Shown here: positions 44,771 through 52,902 of the stretch, piece by piece
How positions within the stretch are numbered: position 1 is the first letter of the stretch
Layout of the letters: each line of letters starts with the position of its first letter
Origin: Rhizobium sp. Leaf453
GTDB taxonomy: Bacteria; Pseudomonadota; Alphaproteobacteria; Rhizobiales; Rhizobiaceae
NCBI RefSeq assembly: GCF_001425605.1
Contig: NZ_LMRG01000005.1
Location: 1-64,000 of the forward strand
DNA: 64,000 nucleotides
Direction of reading: 5' to 3'
Program-made: the position numbers and the translations under genes
The notes under the pieces: generated by a model
Database searches by the model: none
Told to the model about the DNA's origin: nothing
What the model saw: only the letters and a program-made list of their open reading frames with translations

Positions 44771-45433
44771 ATGACCGAGCATACCCATTTCGATTTCGCC
44801 AAGCTCAATGAGCGTGAACGTTACAAGCTGCTCATCGGAACCGTGATTCCGCGCCCGATTGCGCTGGTGACGACGGTCGACAAGGATGGGCACCCTAATG
44901 CCGGGCCCTTCAGCTTCTTCAACGTCCTGACCCACGATCCGGCGATCGTCGCGATCGGGGTCGAGAACTATTCCGACATGCGCTTCAAGGACACCGCCCG
45001 CAACATCAGAGAGACCGGCGAATTCACCGTGCACATCTGCGACAATGCGCTGGTTGACCAGATGGAGGTCTGCGCCATCAAGTTCGGCCCCGAGGTGGAC
45101 GAGATGGAAGAGGCGGGCCTTGCGACCGTTCCCGGCCAGATGGTGCGCAGCCCACGCATTCTGGCCGCGCCCGCCGCTCTGGAATGCCGTCGCCATACGA
45201 CCCTTCAGGTCGGTCCGGCCCGTGAGATCATTCTCGGTGAAGTCGTTGGTGTGTTTGTGCGCAGTGACGCGGTCAACTCGTCGAACCTGCATATCGACCA
45301 GCAGATCATGGACGCCGTTGGCCGCATGGGCGGGCACACCTACACCCGCACGCGAGATCAGTTCGATATCAAGACGCTGACGCCGCAGGAATGGGAGAAC
45401 CGGAAGGCATTTGAGACGTTGGTGGCAGAATGA
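44771..45433 (+). CDS. flavin reductase-domain protein
   Basis: 220 residues from ATG 44771, one base after the M24 stop; the upstream extension lies inside that gene. FMN-binding split-barrel signature: IGTVIPRPIALVTTVDKDG, NAGPFSFFNVLTHDPAIVA, FKDTARNIRETGEFTVHI, and LGEVVGVFVRSDAVN. Members supply reduced flavin or act as FMN-dependent enzymes. In a ureide context it could support an oxidative or reductive step on the ring before hydrolysis. Confidence 0.88.
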   Translation: MTEHTHFDFAKLNERERYKLLIGTVIPRPIALVTTVDKDGHPNAGPFSFFNVLTHDPAIVAIGVENYSDMRFKDTARNIRETGEFTVHICDNALVDQMEVCAIKFGPEVDEMEEAGLATVPGQMVRSPRILAAPAALECRRHTTLQVGPAREIILGEVVGVFVRSDAVNSSNLHIDQQIMDAVGRMGGHTYTRTRDQFDIKTLTPQEWENRKAFETLVAE

Positions 45434-46248
45434 GCAGCAATCGGTATTTTTCACAGGTTGGCGGCCTTCCGCCGCAGACACAGACCCTCTCCAGCAAGGC
45501 CGTCTTTACGACATCCTACGCGGTGATCCCGAAGACGGTGATGAGCGACATCGTCACCAGCGTCCTGCCGCATTGGGAGGAAACCAGGGCCTGGATCATC
45601 GCGCGGCCGCTGAGCGGCTTTGCCGAAACGTTCGCCCAGTACATCATGGAGGTGAAGCCCGGTGGCGGCAGCGTAAGGCCGGAGCCGGACGTAAGGGCCT
45701 CGGCTGCGATCTTCGTGGTCGAAGGCGAGGGCACGATCACCCATGACGGCCACGACCATGCGCTACGCGCCGGCTCGTTTGCCTATCTGCCTGCTGGGGC
45801 GAAATGGGCCTTCAGCAACGACAGTGCGGCGCCGATCCGGTTTCATTGGGTCCGCAAGGCGTTCAAGGTCGTGGACGGCCTGGAGCTGCCTCCGGCCATC
45901 TTCACCCATGAAGACGACTGCGTGATGCACGCCATGCCCGATACCGAGGGCCGCTGGGCAACCACCCGCTTCATCGATCCGTCCGACGTACGTTACGATA
46001 TGCACCTCAACATCGTCACCTTCGAGCCGGGCGCCATCATTCCCTTCATGGAAACGCACGTCATGGAGCACGGACTCTATGTGCTCGAGGGCAAGGCGGT
46101 CTATCGGTTGAACGAGGACTGGGTGGAGGTCGAGGCCGGCGACTACATGTGGCTGCGCGCCTACTGCCCCCAGGCCTGCTATGCCGGCGGTCCGGGGCGC
46201 TTCCGCTACCTTCTCTACAAGGACGTCAATCGCCATCCGGATTTGTAA
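45430..46248 (+). CDS. allE: (S)-ureidoglycine aminohydrolase
   Basis: 272 residues, translationally coupled (ATGA) to the previous gene. A bicupin with the family-typical C-terminal cupin: NIVTFEPGAIIPFMETHVM (metal His/Glu), EHGLYVLEGKAVYRLNEDW, CPQACYAGGPGRFRYLLYKD. The enzyme releases ammonia from (S)-ureidoglycine in allantoin breakdown. It gives the best clue to the operon's substrate: a ureide or structurally similar nitrogen source. Other allantoin enzymes (allantoinase, allantoate amidohydrolase) are not in the window, so the natural substrate may differ. Confidence 0.9.
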   Translation: MSSNRYFSQVGGLPPQTQTLSSKAVFTTSYAVIPKTVMSDIVTSVLPHWEETRAWIIARPLSGFAETFAQYIMEVKPGGGSVRPEPDVRASAAIFVVEGEGTITHDGHDHALRAGSFAYLPAGAKWAFSNDSAAPIRFHWVRKAFKVVDGLELPPAIFTHEDDCVMHAMPDTEGRWATTRFIDPSDVRYDMHLNIVTFEPGAIIPFMETHVMEHGLYVLEGKAVYRLNEDWVEVEAGDYMWLRAYCPQACYAGGPGRFRYLLYKDVNRHPDL

Positions 46249-46413
46249 AGGAGCCCGACATCCAGGTTTCTAAGTAAGAGAGGGGGGTGTGTTCATGATC
46301 TCCTGCGTGTGGGCACCGGGCGCAGGCGGTCTCTCGCTCGCGAGCCTGTCTTTGTGCAACTGCATCTGCTACCGAGGTTGAAAAGTTCCTCTGTGAAAGA
46401 ACAGCTTGTCCCA

Positions 46414-48255
46414 ATGCCAGGTTCAAACACCAACGACGGGCCCGTTAAGTCACTGGCCGACGCTCTTCTCGCCGACCATGTGAACCCCGTCGCGCTGTTG
46501 GAAGCCGTGCTTTCCACCTCAGATGATTGCATCAAGATTCTCGACCTTGAGGGACATCTTCTTTTCATGTCCGAAGGCGGCAAGCGCGTCATGGAGGTGG
46601 ATGACTTTGATTCTTTGAAGGATTGCCCGTGGCCTGATTTTTGGGCGGACGAGGGCAACGTCGCCGCCCGCAATGCCGTCTCAATCGCTGCCTCGGGGCG
46701 TCCGTCCCGCTTCACAGGTTCGGCCAAGACCGCGCGTGGGAACGGTCGATTCTGGGATGTCCAAGTCCTGCCGCTTCTCGATAGTGGCGGCAGGCCCACC
46801 CAACTCCTCTCGATTTCTCGTGATATCAGCGAGGGTCATGCCGCACGGGCAAAGGTTGCAGAACTGCTTGCGGCCGAACAGGAAGCAGCCAAAGCGGAAG
46901 CCGACACGTTAAGGCGGATGCTGCTCGATGCGCCGAGTTTCATGTGTGTGCTGGAAGGGCCGGAGCACGTCTTCAAGATTACCAACAAGGCCTATCTTCA
47001 GCTTGTAGGGCATCGCGACCTGATTGGCGTACCGGTCCGCCAGGCATTCCCTGATATCGAAGGGCAGGGCTTCTTTGAACTGTTGGACGAGGTTTATGTG
47101 AAGGGAGAGCCGTTCATTGGTCGCAGTGTCAGCTTTGCGATCCAGCGTTCGCCAGACGCCCCCTACGAAGAAGCATTCCTCAACTTTGTCTATCAGCCGA
47201 TCTTCAACGCGGATGGCGTTGTCACCGGAATATTTGTGGAGGGAAGCGACGTCACGGATTTGAAAAGCGTCGAACTCGCGCTTCGCCGCAAGGACCTTCA
47301 GCTCGAGCTTGCGCTCGACGCGGCAGGAATGGGCGTTTGGGAATGCACGGTGGTCGATGGACATTTCATTGATATCAAGGAGGACGAACGGGCAAGGACG
47401 TTACTCCATCGTTTGGCTGATGAAGAGGCGACTTTCGACAATTTCACATCCCGCGTTCATCCCGATGACCGGCTGGCTCTTGCCGAGTCAGCGCTACAGG
47501 CCCTTGATCCAAGTGGCAGTGGCATTCTGGACGTCCAGTATAGAATGCTTGAACGCCCCGGCATGCCGAGCCGCTGGATTCATGCCAGAGCGAAAACTGT
47601 TACAGCCGACGGCGCAACGAAATTCGTGGGCACAGTGCGGGATGTCACGGACCGAAAGGATGACGAGGCTCGCCAGCATATGGTCAGCGGCGAACTGCAG
47701 CACCGGATCAAGAACCTCCTGGCGATGGTGAGTGCAATCGCCACGCAAACATTGCGTGGAGAAGATATTGCTGAGCGGCGAGAGACATTCAATGCGCGTC
47801 TGCATGTTCTGGCGCAGGCCCAGAATATGTTGATGGCGACGACGTTTGAAAGCGCAGGAATCCATGACACGCTACGAGCGGCACTCGCGCCCCATGGCGG
47901 ATCTGACGGACGTTTCGATATCGATGGCTCGCACTTCGAGATGACGCCGAAGCAGAGCCTCTCGATGGCGCTCACTCTGCATGAGCTTGCCACCAATGCG
48001 ACCAAGTACGGCGCACTTTCAAACGACGCCGGCCGCGTCAGAATATCCTGGCATCTGGCGAGGGCCGCCGATGGACGACAGGATCTCAACTTCGTCTGGC
48101 AGGAGAGTGGAGGACCTTCTGTGTCCGAGCCAAAGACCAAGGGGTTCGGGTCGCGGCTTATCTCCCGCGTGCTTGCTGCAGATTTCTCAGGCGACGTACG
48201 GATCATTTACCCGTCGGGAGGCGTTGTATGCACACTAACAGCCAAACTTGGCTAG
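46414..48255 (+). CDS. PAS-domain HWE-family sensor histidine kinase
   Basis: About 613 residues from ATG 46414. A GTG at 46393 in the same frame is an alternative, and neither has a strong ribosome site. No membrane segment is seen. Three PAS-like domains (CIKILDLEGHLLFMSEGG; MCVLEGPEHVFKITNKAYL; LELALDAAGMGVWEC) lead to the HWE core: H-box GELQHRIKNLLAMVSAIATQ, N-box ALTLHELATNATKYGALS, and the characteristic W-x-E (NFVWQESGGP). HWE kinases often sense light or redox or feed the general stress response. The response regulator gene follows 67 bp downstream. Confidence 0.92.
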   Translation: MPGSNTNDGPVKSLADALLADHVNPVALLEAVLSTSDDCIKILDLEGHLLFMSEGGKRVMEVDDFDSLKDCPWPDFWADEGNVAARNAVSIAASGRPSRFTGSAKTARGNGRFWDVQVLPLLDSGGRPTQLLSISRDISEGHAARAKVAELLAAEQEAAKAEADTLRRMLLDAPSFMCVLEGPEHVFKITNKAYLQLVGHRDLIGVPVRQAFPDIEGQGFFELLDEVYVKGEPFIGRSVSFAIQRSPDAPYEEAFLNFVYQPIFNADGVVTGIFVEGSDVTDLKSVELALRRKDLQLELALDAAGMGVWECTVVDGHFIDIKEDERARTLLHRLADEEATFDNFTSRVHPDDRLALAESALQALDPSGSGILDVQYRMLERPGMPSRWIHARAKTVTADGATKFVGTVRDVTDRKDDEARQHMVSGELQHRIKNLLAMVSAIATQTLRGEDIAERRETFNARLHVLAQAQNMLMATTFESAGIHDTLRAALAPHGGSDGRFDIDGSHFEMTPKQSLSMALTLHELATNATKYGALSNDAGRVRISWHLARAADGRQDLNFVWQESGGPSVSEPKTKGFGSRLISRVLAADFSGDVRIIYPSGGVVCTLTAKLG

Positions 48256-48322
48256 CTCGACGCGGAAATGTCTCGCTTTGTCCTCCATTCAACGGGATCC
48301 GGCCAACCAGAAACTTTAAGTC

Positions 48323-48691
48323 ATGATTGCTCAACGAACCGCCGTCTTGGTTGTCGAAGACGAGGCCATCGTTCGAATGGGCATCGTCGATGAACTGGAA
48401 GATGCCGGTTTCGAGGTGTTCGAAGCAGCGAATTCAGATGTTGCAATCGACATCCTAGTTGCCAATCCGCGGATAGAAGTGATGTTCACGGACATCGACA
48501 TGCCAGGCGGAGTGGACGGCCTCAAGCTTGCAGCGTCGGTTCGGGACAGGTGGCCGCCCATTACAATCATCATAACGTCCGGCCATCGCGCAGTCGGTGT
48601 TGAAAGCCTCCCGGCGCGGGCGCGGTTCATGCCGAAGCCGTACAATCCAGATGTCGTGGTTCGGTCGATCCGAGAGATGATAGCTCAATAG
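48323..48691 (+). CDS. single-domain response regulator
   Basis: 122 residues: the acidic pocket VVEDEAIVRMG, phosphoacceptor aspartate in MFTDIDMPGGVDGL, the switch threonine/serine in IIITSGH, and lysine in RFMPKPYNPDVVV. No output domain, so it acts by protein contact or as a phosphate relay. It is the cognate partner of the HWE kinase encoded upstream. Confidence 0.92.
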   Translation: MIAQRTAVLVVEDEAIVRMGIVDELEDAGFEVFEAANSDVAIDILVANPRIEVMFTDIDMPGGVDGLKLAASVRDRWPPITIIITSGHRAVGVESLPARARFMPKPYNPDVVVRSIREMIAQ

Positions 48692-48913
48692 TTCATCGTG
48701 CAGAATTTGCAGAGTGCCGCCTGATTATTCAGAGAAGCCTGCGTGATAACGATTGTAAGCGGCGTTTTCCCCGCACATTGACCAAGCTCGATTGGCCGTT
48801 CGGACAAATGCCGCTACGACCTTGAGGGCAAGAATGCGCCAGCAGCGGTCATTGGTATTTGCGGTCGCATAGTACCCGAGCATGCAGAACTTCAGCCGAC
48901 GAGGTTTGAGTAC

Positions 48914-49780
48914 CTACTGCGCGATCGAAACCGTCTCACGAACCTGCCTGACAGCATTGAAGACCTCTCCAGGCATGCCGAACCCTGGAGCGCCATAGAG
49001 TAAACGGAGCTCTTCCCTATGACGGTCGGGGTCGAGCAGGACCTCCGCCAAATGATCGAAGCGTCGCAGTTCCTCGGTGCTGATCTCCTCGTCTGGGGAT
49101 GGCATCGCCCCCCAGTCGTCCCACGGCAGCATCTCGACCTTGTTCAGGCTGGCGAGGTCACGGATCATATTTGAGGCGATGAACCAGAAGCCGCCTTCAT
49201 CGAATATGCCAAAGCGATTGGGGTCGTCCTCGCCACGCCGGCAGAGTTGCCAGGCCTGGGCGGCCGGCAGGAACTCACCCGACGGCAAATCGAGAGTGTC
49301 GAAGACCAGCCCGAGTTCTGCACGCTGAAAGTCATCGATCTGAAAATCGACCATCCGCCAGCGATCACCATTCCAGGCCTCCACCACCCAGTGGTCGATC
49401 GCCTTGTCGGGAGCGAAATAAGTGCCGAAACCGCACCGCGACCTGGCCGCACGGCCGTTCGCTCTCAAGGCCGACACGGCGAGTAGCGAGAAATGGCTGC
49501 AGACACCAACCGCGCGACCCGCAGCAGGACGTGGTGAATTGCCCCCTGCAAGGAGGCCGTCTAGCACGGCGTCCACCGATCTCCTTTGCGAGAGTTCACG
49601 GCGCTCCGGGGTCAGCTCTTCGCCATATCTCGACGCCCAGTGTTCGTGAAGCATTCTTCCCTGAATCCAGGCGGCTAGTTCGGCGATGTCCGTTGGAGCG
49701 CCTGCCAGCCCGACCTTGTTCTTCTTTGCCGTGGAATGCGGGCCCGGCTCTCGGAAGTAGTCCAGCGTAACCATGTCCAT
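48914..49780 (-). CDS. transglutaminase-like superfamily protein
   Basis: 288 residues. The frame opens at a GTG (49834), but GGAGG lies just before the ATG near 49780. The catalytic triad of papain-like transglutaminase domains is visible: Cys in GRAVGVCSHFSLLAVSALRA, His in AIDHWVVEAW and Asp in WRMVDFQIDD. The rest is helical with an acidic C-terminal half (SPDEEISTEELRRFDHLAE). Bacterial members are usually peptidases or amidases. No neighbours suggest a partner. Confidence 0.8.
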   Translation of the reverse strand: MDMVTLDYFREPGPHSTAKKNKVGLAGAPTDIAELAAWIQGRMLHEHWASRYGEELTPERRELSQRRSVDAVLDGLLAGGNSPRPAAGRAVGVCSHFSLLAVSALRANGRAARSRCGFGTYFAPDKAIDHWVVEAWNGDRWRMVDFQIDDFQRAELGLVFDTLDLPSGEFLPAAQAWQLCRRGEDDPNRFGIFDEGGFWFIASNMIRDLASLNKVEMLPWDDWGAMPSPDEEISTEELRRFDHLAEVLLDPDRHREELRLLYGAPGFGMPGEVFNAVRQVRETVSIAQ

Positions 49781-50051
49781 GAGTATCCTCCAAGGCCGGA
49801 TGATCTGGCGAGGGCGCATTGCTGTCAAGCGCACGGCGAACGCCCGCTTCGGGGCCGAAAATGGCCCTATTCAGAACGGCCCTTGTTGCCCAACCTAGCA
49901 AAATATCAATGCCAGCACAGCTGCTGGACGACAGGGTCGCGGGTTCGGACCCCTTCAAGGCGCCTGGGTTTGATGGGTCGGATCAGTGGTTCGAAATCAA
50001 ATCGGGTCGGGGAGATGACGGCGGTGAGTTATTCCGGCATTATCCGTTACC

Positions 50052-50819
50052 ATGTTCCGCCCGTCCACGCTCTCCCGCTTTGTGTATTTGTCTCCGGCTC
50101 TTCATCAGGAGGAACTGGCAGCGAGCCCACTTGCCATCAATGGCATGAAGCTTCTCCGCTATGTCGAGCAAAACGGCGGTATTCCGCTGACGCAATCCCT
50201 GGGCGCTTTTCATAGGAAATGTGTCGAATGGGCCGCACATGAATTTCAGTGGCCCGGGTATGAACCGGAAATCCTCTATTCCGTGAACAAGGTTCTCAAC
50301 GAGCCGGATTTCCCTCCGCTCGCCATCCTGCATTGGGCGCTGCAGGACCTTCGTATCATCCGCCACTACAAAGGTAGGGCCCTGCTCACGAAACGCGGCA
50401 GGTCGGCGCTTGGCAATCACGGGGAGCTTCAGGCCGTTCTCGCAGAATGGATGTTGGCCGCTCCGCTGCAGGAGAGTCTATCCCCCGAAGCTGCCGCGCT
50501 GTTCTGGGATCTTAGGCATATGCTGGGCATCGTCTCGACCCGGTTCGGCGACTGGGTGACGCTTGGCGATTATACCGAATGGGCACTCCAGGTGGAGCTT
50601 TTCCCGGCGAGGGGACCGCTCGGCCCTCGACACGAGGCAGGCTGGTTCATCGCACATAATCTCGTTCGCCCGCTGACCTGGTTGGGCGTACTGGAGAACT
50701 CGCCGCAGAATGTGCCGGCCATGTCGATGATGGATAGGCAATTTCGGAAGACGATGTTGTTCGATAAGTTCTTCAGGATCGGCCTTCCGATCGGAGTCGA
50801 GGCCGTTATTCTCCACTGA
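50052..50819 (+). CDS. conserved hypothetical protein
   Basis: 255 residues from ATG 50052. Blocks look conserved: PLTQSLGAFHRKCVEWAAHE, FQWPGYEPEILYSVNKVLNE, LRIIRHYKGRALLTKRGR, and GPRHEAGWFIAHNLVRPL. I have the impression of an uncharacterised alphaproteobacterial family, with a helical body and a possible winged-helix segment (KGRALLTKRGRSALGN). No membrane segment. Function not assigned; the 3' terminator-like structure at 50972 may end its transcript. Confidence 0.6.
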   Translation: MFRPSTLSRFVYLSPALHQEELAASPLAINGMKLLRYVEQNGGIPLTQSLGAFHRKCVEWAAHEFQWPGYEPEILYSVNKVLNEPDFPPLAILHWALQDLRIIRHYKGRALLTKRGRSALGNHGELQAVLAEWMLAAPLQESLSPEAAALFWDLRHMLGIVSTRFGDWVTLGDYTEWALQVELFPARGPLGPRHEAGWFIAHNLVRPLTWLGVLENSPQNVPAMSMMDRQFRKTMLFDKFFRIGLPIGVEAVILH

Positions 50820-50971
50820 TAAGACCAAGTGCCTGGTGGATGCTGCAAATCTGTTTCATCGCGCAGGGCTTGGGATCTCTCTGCCGCTAATTCTGAACAT
50901 GGAGCTAAGGTGGCGGTCTAGGATGTGAGAAGCGGCCCCGCGCGCCGGGGGCTGTCGATCCCGGGTCCGGC
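50820..50971. other. noncoding stretch upstream of an orphan terminator
   Basis: GC-rich, contains GCCCC/GGGGC hairpin potential near 50934-50953. With the terminator at 50972-51012 it could be the 3' part of a small RNA or the trailer of the preceding gene. Confidence 0.3.
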
Positions 50972-51012
50972 GTTGCCGTCGCTACGCTGACCCTCCTGCG
51001 GCAACCCTTTTT
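50972..51012 (+). terminator. rho-independent terminator with CCCTCCT in the loop
   Basis: GTTGCCG (50972-50978) pairs with CGGCAAC (50999-51005), followed by CCTTTTT. The 20-base loop contains ACCCTCCTG, complementary to a Shine-Dalgarno sequence, reminiscent of the CCTCC loops in the RNA at 52.7 kb. It lies about 150 bp after the hypothetical gene. Confidence 0.65.
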
Positions 51013-51244
51013 ACCGGTCTTGCGTGAGGCGAACGGCTTTCGCGGTGCCCGCTACAGCTGGTATGCCCTTTCCTGTTTTGGACGTTTCTGCGCAACGACC
51101 CAAGAGCTGTCACTTCGTGAAACTGCGCGATCGTAAACCTTGCTCGACAGATGGCTGAAATCGCACCGCCACCAACAAGGTTGATCTGCCGGTCGTGCCG
51201 TGTTTTGAAGGTAGAAAATCGGCGGTGGGGCTTTGACAACAGGA

Positions 51245-52225
51245 ATGGCAGAACAGTTTGACATGTTTTCGGAGCAGGCTCCGCGCGACGATTTGGTCAC
51301 GCGTGCCGCTTCCAGATTAGCCAAGCCCGAACAGCCTGCCGTCCCCATGAGTGAAGAGGACATGGTCCGTCATCTGTCGGAGACAGGCCGCTACCGCATC
51401 CTCACGAAACTTCTGCAGCGCGCGATCGCGCCATTCCCGCGTCCGGAATACCCGCTCAAGGGCATTATTCTCGACACCGAGACCACGGGCCTCAATGCGC
51501 GCAAGGATGAGATCATCGAGATTGGCGTGATCGCTTTCACCTTCGATGCGACAGGAAGCATCGGTGACGTGACCGGCATCTATGGTGGACTTCAGCAGCC
51601 CAGCGTTTCCATTCCCTCCGAAATCACCAGGCTTACGGGAATAACCGACAACATGGTGGTCGGGCAGTCGATCGATACGGCTGCGTTGCAGGCACTGATC
51701 GAACCTGCCGATCTGCTGATTGCCCACAATGCCGGTTTCGACCGGCCATTCTGTGAGGCATTTTCTCACCTATTTTCCGGCAAGGCCTGGGCTTGCTCCA
51801 ACTCTGAGATCGACTGGTCGTCGCGGGGATATGAGGGCACGAAGCTCGGATACCTGATCGGGCAGGCGGGCTATTTTCATGAAGGCCATCGCGCTGTCGA
51901 TGATTGTTTCGCACTTCTGGAGGTCCTGGCCCGTGAGGTGGATACCTCTGCTTCCATAGCTTTCGCCGAACTCTATGAAGCAAGCCAGAGATCGCGTATC
52001 CGAATCTTTGCGGAAAACAGTCCCTTCGACATGAAGGATCATCTGAAGGCGCGAGGTTATCGCTGGTCCGACGGAAGCGATGGCCGACCCAAGTCCTGGT
52101 GGATCGAGGTTGGTGAAGAAGCGCTCGAGGATGAGCTCCGTTATCTCAGGGGCGAAATCTACTGCTATCCAGACGCCGATCCACCGACTAAACGCCTCAC
52201 CGCCTTCGATCGGTTTCGGGCCTGA
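51245..52225 (+). CDS. DnaQ-like DEDDh 3'-5' exonuclease
   Basis: 326 residues from ATG 51245; a TTG at 51233 is an alternative. The DEDDh motifs are visible: ExoI GIILDTETTGLNARKDEI, ExoII LIAHNAGFDRPFCE, ExoIII EGHRAVDDCFALLEVLA with the catalytic His. An N-terminal 70-residue extension and a C-terminal region with a SWW segment (GRPKSWWIEVGEE) surround the core. It resembles stand-alone exonucleases related to DNA polymerase III epsilon, likely for DNA repair or RNA/DNA end trimming. Confidence 0.88.
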   Translation: MAEQFDMFSEQAPRDDLVTRAASRLAKPEQPAVPMSEEDMVRHLSETGRYRILTKLLQRAIAPFPRPEYPLKGIILDTETTGLNARKDEIIEIGVIAFTFDATGSIGDVTGIYGGLQQPSVSIPSEITRLTGITDNMVVGQSIDTAALQALIEPADLLIAHNAGFDRPFCEAFSHLFSGKAWACSNSEIDWSSRGYEGTKLGYLIGQAGYFHEGHRAVDDCFALLEVLAREVDTSASIAFAELYEASQRSRIRIFAENSPFDMKDHLKARGYRWSDGSDGRPKSWWIEVGEEALEDELRYLRGEIYCYPDADPPTKRLTAFDRFRA

Positions 52226-52292
52226 TCGCCTCTTCAGCTTGTATCTGATCGGACCCATGCTTTGAGCGCATGGCCGGCCTGAGACCTTGTGC

Positions 52293-52321
52293 CTTATCGA
52301 CGGCGGGGCAAGAGCCTATAT
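52293..52321 (+). promoter_or_regulatory. candidate promoter of the DUF1127-RNA unit
   Basis: CTTATC (52293-52298) and CTATAT (52316-52321) are 17 bases apart, about 75 bp upstream of the DUF1127 start. The -35 resembles the CTT-type of housekeeping or heat-shock (RpoH) sigma factors of alphaproteobacteria. Homologous units in Rhodobacter are RpoH-dependent, but the match here is imperfect. Confidence 0.45.
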
Positions 52322-52394
52322 TCCAATCATCGAAACGACGTTGGAACCGAAGCAAGGTTGCTGGCGTCAAGAGACCTCACGGAAGGGGATCATC

Positions 52395-52541
52395 ATGAAC
52401 GTAGCACGCTCTTTCAATAGCTGGCGCAAGTACCGTCAGACCGTTACCGAACTCGGCCGCATGAGCTCGCGCGAACTGCAGGATCTTGGTATCAATCGCG
52501 CCGATATTCAAAGCGTTGCCCGGCAGTCGGTCGCTCGCTAA
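52395..52541 (+). CDS. DUF1127 small protein
   Basis: 48 residues from ATG 52395, with AAGGGGATCATC upstream. Typical pattern: WRKYRQTVTELGRMSSREL then QDLGINRADIQSVARQ, a short basic helix-turn-helix-like fold. In Rhodobacter such proteins (CcaF1) affect RNA turnover and are co-transcribed with CCUCCUCCC hairpin RNAs. Here the same order is seen, with the hairpin RNA 160 bp downstream. Confidence 0.9.
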   Translation: MNVARSFNSWRKYRQTVTELGRMSSRELQDLGINRADIQSVARQSVAR

Positions 52542-52573
52542 GCGGCTTTTTCCAAACCAACCTGCATTACCCT

Positions 52574-52596
52574 ACGCCCGCTGATAACGCGGGCGT
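52574..52596 (+). terminator. stem-loop between DUF1127 and the hairpin RNA
   Basis: ACGCCCGC pairs with GCGGGCGT around TGATAAC, followed by TTGTG. It may partly terminate the mRNA or define the processing point between the protein-coding and RNA parts of a shared transcript. Confidence 0.65.
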
Positions 52597-52699
52597 TTGT
52601 GTATCTGGCCTGCCACGAAGCCCTGAGTTGAAGATTTCTTTCGTCAGAGGTGGCCGTGCATATTTCGCATAGCTGCACTGCAGCAAAGTCTATTTAATG

Positions 52700-52887
52700 T
52701 GCGGTGAGAATGGGTATCTTGGTTTCATCGAAGCGATGCACCTCCTCCCGCAGAGCTTCGAATTCAGACGGCCCACTCCTCCTCCCAAGGGGCGTCTGTC
52801 GGAACAGCGGCACTCCTCCTCTTGAGCCACTGTTCGGTTCTTTTCGGAAAGCCTGCCGCACCTCCTCCCGCGGCAGGCTTTTTCGTT
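52700..52887 (+). ncRNA. CcsR/alpha-r14-like RNA with four anti-Shine-Dalgarno hairpins
   Basis: Four consecutive stem-loops carry C/U-rich anti-SD loops: 52729-52760 (CGAAGC stem, loop CACCTCCTCCC), 52765-52798 (CAGACG stem, ACTCCTCCTCCC), 52802-52835 (GAACAG stem, ACTCCTCCTC) and 52849-52880 (AAGCCTGCCG stem, CACCTCCTCCC), the last followed by TTTCGTTTT as terminator. Stems differ while loops are conserved, the hallmark of selection on the loop. Rhodobacter CcsR RNAs and the Sinorhizobium NfeR1/alpha-r14 family have this design and repress translation of transport genes. Exact 5' end is unknown. Confidence 0.85.
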
Positions 52888-52902
52888 TTCAGGGCCGTCG
52901 CA

